DNA from: Franconibacter pulveris DSM 19144
GTDB taxonomy: Bacteria; Pseudomonadota; Gammaproteobacteria; Enterobacterales; Enterobacteriaceae
Length of the DNA: 64,000 bases
Direction: 5' to 3'
Assembly (NCBI GenBank): GCA_000621185.1
Contig: KK211221.1
Coordinates: forward strand, 763,347-827,346
Part shown: positions 61,124 through 64,000 of the stretch, piece after piece
Position numbering within the stretch: position 1 is the first letter of the stretch
Layout: each line of letters begins with the position of its first letter
Notes under the pieces: model-generated
The model's input: the letters and a program-made list of their open reading frames with translations, nothing else
What the model was told of the DNA's origin: nothing
The model's database searches: none
Made by a program: the position numbers and the translations under genes

Positions 61124-61570
61124 ATGAAGGGTTATAACGGCCTGATTATGGCGGGGTTAATTGGTTTGTCTTTACCTGCGTACGCAGACATTACCTATTT
61201 CTCATGCGAAACCGGGAAAGGCACGGTCGCGTTGAAAGAAGCGAACGGCGTGCTTCACTACACGATGACCAAAAACGGCAAAGAGGCGTTCAGTTTTGCC
61301 TCGAAGGGGCAAGATTTTGCGGGCTTTACGTATAATCACTACGCCCGCTACCAGACGGATTACCTGAATGTCTCCTTCAGCAATGGCGGATACCGGTATC
61401 TGGTGTTCAGCAATGAAGAAGGTAATCAAGAGCGCCGCGGCGTGACGGTCATTAACCTGAAAAACAGCAAAGATTATACTTACGAGTGCACGTCTGCGGC
61501 CGTGGATCGCCTGAATGAGTTATCAGAGAAGCTGACGTGCGACATCGACTCGGCTCAGGGGTGCGAGTAG
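61124..61570 (+). CDS. Exported protein of unknown function
   Basis: 148 residues with a signal peptide (GLIMAGLIGLSLPAYA) followed by a beta-rich domain (ITYFSCETGKGTVALKEANG, LNVSFSNGGYRYLVFSNEEG). Four cysteines in the mature part (YFSC, YEC, LTC, GCE) suggest two disulphides. AGGACAGGGTTAA precedes the ATG. I do not recognise the family. It is monocistronic and somewhat less GC-rich than its neighbours. Confidence 0.8.
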   Translation: MKGYNGLIMAGLIGLSLPAYADITYFSCETGKGTVALKEANGVLHYTMTKNGKEAFSFASKGQDFAGFTYNHYARYQTDYLNVSFSNGGYRYLVFSNEEGNQERRGVTVINLKNSKDYTYECTSAAVDRLNELSEKLTCDIDSAQGCE

Positions 61571-61626
61571 CCCTGCCCTGCTCTTTTTTCTTCACCGGCT
61601 TTTTGCGCTGCCCGGCGCCATCGGCC

Positions 61627-62334
61627 TTATGGCTTAAGCATAAAGACCACGGTGCCGCGATACCAGGGTGAGGCATTTAGCTGTGCCTCGGCCTGCGGTT
61701 CGCGGCTGCCGTTTTGCACCAGCCCAAGCTTAAACGGGATACGCAGCCGGGCGAGCGCGGGCAGGTACGCCTGATAATTCGCTACCGTATGCCGCCCCTG
61801 ATAGCTTTGCACCACCAGCTCATCCACCGGCAGCGCATTCAGCGTGGCCACCTCGCCCGTTTTGGCCCAGTCGAGCAGCCCGGTAACGCCCAGCGCGAAT
61901 TCCGGCGGCAACTGCTGGCGTAGCTCACGCAGAAAACGGGCGTAGTCTGCAAGCTGATGCGTCGCTGCATCAAAATCGACCTGCAACCCCACCACATGGT
62001 TCCCCGCCGCCTGCCAGCGTTGCATCAGCCGGACAAGCCGCGCCGGGATCGCCTGTGGCACCTCCAGCGTGGTGAAGCGCACGGTTAGCCAGATGGACGG
62101 AAACGTCAGGCGGCTGACCGGCAGCCCGAGTCGTTGAAACACGACCTGGCCCGAGCGCGTCAGCACCTCGCCCTGATGAAGATAGACCGTCTGCGCGTTT
62201 CGCAGCTCGTCGCTGGCCTTCACGCCGGACCACAGCCAGAAGGCGGCGTGGCGGCTTGCCGACACCGTCTCCGCCGCCTGCGCCTGGCCTGCCAGCAGCG
62301 CGGTTACCAGTAGTATTTGAGCTGTTGCGCCCAC
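61627..62334 (-). CDS. DUF3142 protein, exported
   Basis: 235 residues from a GTG start at 62334, chosen because GGGGAG lies just upstream and because it yields a clean signal peptide (AQILLVTALLAGQAQAAE). It overlaps the upstream gene by 31 bp. QAAGNHVVGLQVDFDAATHQ, LDWAKTGEVATLNALPVDEL and FKLGLVQNGSREPQ suggest a TIM-barrel glycoside-hydrolase-like fold, but the function is unknown. It is co-transcribed with the large repeat protein. Confidence 0.75.
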   Translation of the reverse strand: MGATAQILLVTALLAGQAQAAETVSASRHAAFWLWSGVKASDELRNAQTVYLHQGEVLTRSGQVVFQRLGLPVSRLTFPSIWLTVRFTTLEVPQAIPARLVRLMQRWQAAGNHVVGLQVDFDAATHQLADYARFLRELRQQLPPEFALGVTGLLDWAKTGEVATLNALPVDELVVQSYQGRHTVANYQAYLPALARLRIPFKLGLVQNGSREPQAEAQLNASPWYRGTVVFMLKP

Positions 62335-64000
62335 GGGCTCCCCGGATACTGCGTTTTTAACTGTGTGAACCACCCTTTGCGCTTCAGCTTATCGACCTCT
62401 TCCCCGCCGCAGTCGTTCGCGCCGGAGGGGGCATAACACATAATGGCGCGATAGAGCGCATAGCTTTTATCTTCGGGTTCCGCTTTGGGTGACGCGATGA
62501 TGCGCTGGTAATAGCGCTGGCGATCGGACTGGCCGAACGGCTCCTTGCGGGAGATTGCCGCTTCGAGGACGCCATTGCCCGCACTCTCTTTCCACAAATC
62601 AACCTGCGTGCGCGTGGTGCGGAAAAACTCGCCCAGGCAGTTCAGCGCGTGCGGGTCTTTCGCGTTCTTGCCAAGCACGGTGACGGTTTCATGCAGGCTC
62701 TGGCAGACGTAACCCGGCTCGGCGGTGTCGCCGTTCCAGTCGAAAATGCTCAGGTTGACGTCGTCGAAGGCTTCACCAGTGACCGGCGGCGTAATGGCGC
62801 TGACGAGTTTTTTGTCATTCAACCAGTCACCGAAGCGGTTTTCGGTTAAATCGCGCACCAGCAGCGTGTGCAGGGCAATGGTGCGCTCCTCGCTGTTCGG
62901 CCCCTTTGTCGCCTGCTGGCGCAACAGCTCAGGCGAAGCCTGGGTTTTCAGCACGCGGGAGCGGTAGCGCAGACTGGTGACGGCGCTGCCTGGCGCGAAC
63001 ACCGCCGCCGTGTCGCCCATGTAAACCAGCGTGGCGGCGAGCTTAGTCTGCACATACTGCTGCTGCTCGTTATCCTGGCTAAGCTTCAGCAACCGCAGCC
63101 AGAAATCACGCGCGGCGGGCCACTGCTGTTGCGCCATCAACGCCTCGCCGTAGATAACCTGCTCGCTGAAGACGAGGATATCGTGCGCGGGGAGCGTCTG
63201 TGCGGGCGCCACCTCCTGCAGCACAGCGGCGTAGTTGCCCGTCGCCATCCACAGGTTGAGTTGCAGGTTACGCCACAGCGGCAGCTTGCCGCCCTTTTCA
63301 AACGCCGGTTTGCTGGTATTCAGCGCGTCCTGTGTCAGTACCGGTTTATTGTCGCTGTTGAGGCGAAGGGCGCGCAGCAGTTCGATAAAGCTCACCAGCG
63401 ACGCTTCGGGAAACGCTTCTGTTAGGGGTTGCTCGTAGAACTGCATGCCAAAGACATTATCGTATTCAGTTACCAGACCGCGCAGCGCCTGCGGGCTGGC
63501 AGCGTGCTGGAATGCCTGCTCGTAGCGTTCCGCCAGCTGCGGCCAGGCCTGCAGATACCAGTTAATGCGGCGCAGCATGCCGCGTGCGGAGTCGGCATAG
63601 CGCCCCTGCGGCCAGCGTTGCAGATAAGCCTGCGCCGCGTTTTGCGCCTGGGCGGCATCGTCATGGCTGACGCGCGTCACGTCAAAATCGCCATACTCGC
63701 CCGTGCTCTGCTGGCTGCTTTTGTTAAGCGCCGTGCGCATCAGCATGTACTGCGCGGTTTCAGCTAACCATGGGCTATCGCTTTTCACCAGCGCGCTGAA
63801 CCCCTGCGCAGCGCCTGCGTAATCCCCCTCATAGAACCGGGCGGCGGCGTCCAGATACGCTTTATATAACGCAGGCGCACCGGCCGGGAGCGCGGCTAAC
63901 GAAGCGCTAACCTGCTCGCTGGTCGCGCCGGATAAAAGCGCCACCCGCGCCTGCGCCAGGGTGTGGCGCTGCTCAGGCGTTAATGCGCCATCCGCCAGCA
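62304..64000 (-). CDS. Large helical-repeat exported or envelope protein (5' end outside window)
   Basis: Partial: the frame stays open to the right edge, so the N-terminus is missing. At least 565 residues are present. TPR-like helical repeats dominate (YKAYLDAAARFYEGDYAGAA, AQAYLQRWPQGRYADSARGM, TGNYAAVLQEVAPAQ). The C-terminal third has conserved Cys (YVCQSL, LNCLGEFF, IMCYAP, NDCGGEE), suggesting a periplasmic location with disulphides. No lipobox can be checked. It overlaps the DUF3142 gene, indicating a pair that works together; the role is unknown. Confidence 0.8.
   Translation of the reverse strand, partial: LADGALTPEQRHTLAQARVALLSGATSEQVSASLAALPAGAPALYKAYLDAAARFYEGDYAGAAQGFSALVKSDSPWLAETAQYMLMRTALNKSSQQSTGEYGDFDVTRVSHDDAAQAQNAAQAYLQRWPQGRYADSARGMLRRINWYLQAWPQLAERYEQAFQHAASPQALRGLVTEYDNVFGMQFYEQPLTEAFPEASLVSFIELLRALRLNSDNKPVLTQDALNTSKPAFEKGGKLPLWRNLQLNLWMATGNYAAVLQEVAPAQTLPAHDILVFSEQVIYGEALMAQQQWPAARDFWLRLLKLSQDNEQQQYVQTKLAATLVYMGDTAAVFAPGSAVTSLRYRSRVLKTQASPELLRQQATKGPNSEERTIALHTLLVRDLTENRFGDWLNDKKLVSAITPPVTGEAFDDVNLSIFDWNGDTAEPGYVCQSLHETVTVLGKNAKDPHALNCLGEFFRTTRTQVDLWKESAGNGVLEAAISRKEPFGQSDRQRYYQRIIASPKAEPEDKSYALYRAIMCYAPSGANDCGGEEVDKLKRKGWFTQLKTQYPGSPWAQQLKYYW

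Noticed and set aside
1-64000. CRISPR arrays, tRNA or rRNA genes, insertion sequences, integrases
   Set aside because: No spaced direct repeats, cloverleaf-like sequence, transposase motif or terminal inverted repeats were seen on reading both strands.

Overview
This is a GC-rich chromosomal window from a member of the Enterobacteriaceae. The evidence is the set of enteric genes (agp, hmp, pepT, a FhuE-type receptor, a DppA-type binding protein), a plasmid-R1-like hok/mok/sok locus, and enteric-style Fur and sigma-28 sites. The genus cannot be fixed from sequence alone. No tRNA, rRNA, insertion sequence, integrase or CRISPR array was seen. The window reads as an accessory-rich chromosomal stretch.

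Layout. 1-0.9 kb: a small ribbon-helix-helix-like protein and an apparently intact hok/mok/sok type I toxin locus. 0.9-9 kb: FhuE-like siderophore receptor, AraC regulator with a DUF2000 protein, glucose-1-phosphatase, an XRE-cupin regulator with an acetyltransferase, a B3/B4-domain protein and a class A beta-lactamase. 9.0-24.9 kb: the most notable region. Two divergent, tightly packed operons share an AT-rich 298-bp promoter region. The left operon encodes an OpgC-like acyltransferase, an outer-membrane barrel, a receiver-PP2C phosphatase, a STAS anti-anti-sigma-like protein and an RsbW-like kinase. The right operon encodes a cellulose-synthase-like GT2 enzyme without PilZ, three DUF3131 paralogues, a globin-fold protein lacking the proximal histidine, a hybrid histidine kinase with HPt, and a periplasmic GH2 beta-mannosidase-like enzyme. 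Together they look like an undescribed envelope/extracellular polysaccharide system with its own phosphorelay and partner-switching control.

24.9-32.6 kb: flavohaemoglobin, a dual GGDEF-EAL protein, UV damage endonuclease and a CirA/FepA-like receptor under a good Fur box. 32.6-46.2 kb: a second regulatory and metabolic island. It holds a FixJ-type regulator and a convergent 1862-residue pseudokinase/AAA/GAF/PAS/histidine kinase with a single-domain receiver. Next come two XapX membrane proteins, an isochorismatase-fold hydrolase, and a divergent operon of amidohydrolase, DoxX, MFS-monooxygenase-like fusion and alpha/beta hydrolase. 46.3-54.6 kb: acetyltransferase, CopD-like membrane protein, a BtuFCD/FecBCD-type ABC importer, two MFS exporters and a LysR regulator. 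54.7-64 kb: a chemoreceptor behind a sigma-28 promoter, a CpdA-like phosphoesterase, a coding remnant, a thioesterase, a DppA paralogue divergent from pepT, a secreted protein of unknown function, and a DUF3142 protein with a large repeat protein that runs off the window end.

All functional statements rest on reading motifs and on family knowledge. No database search was run.
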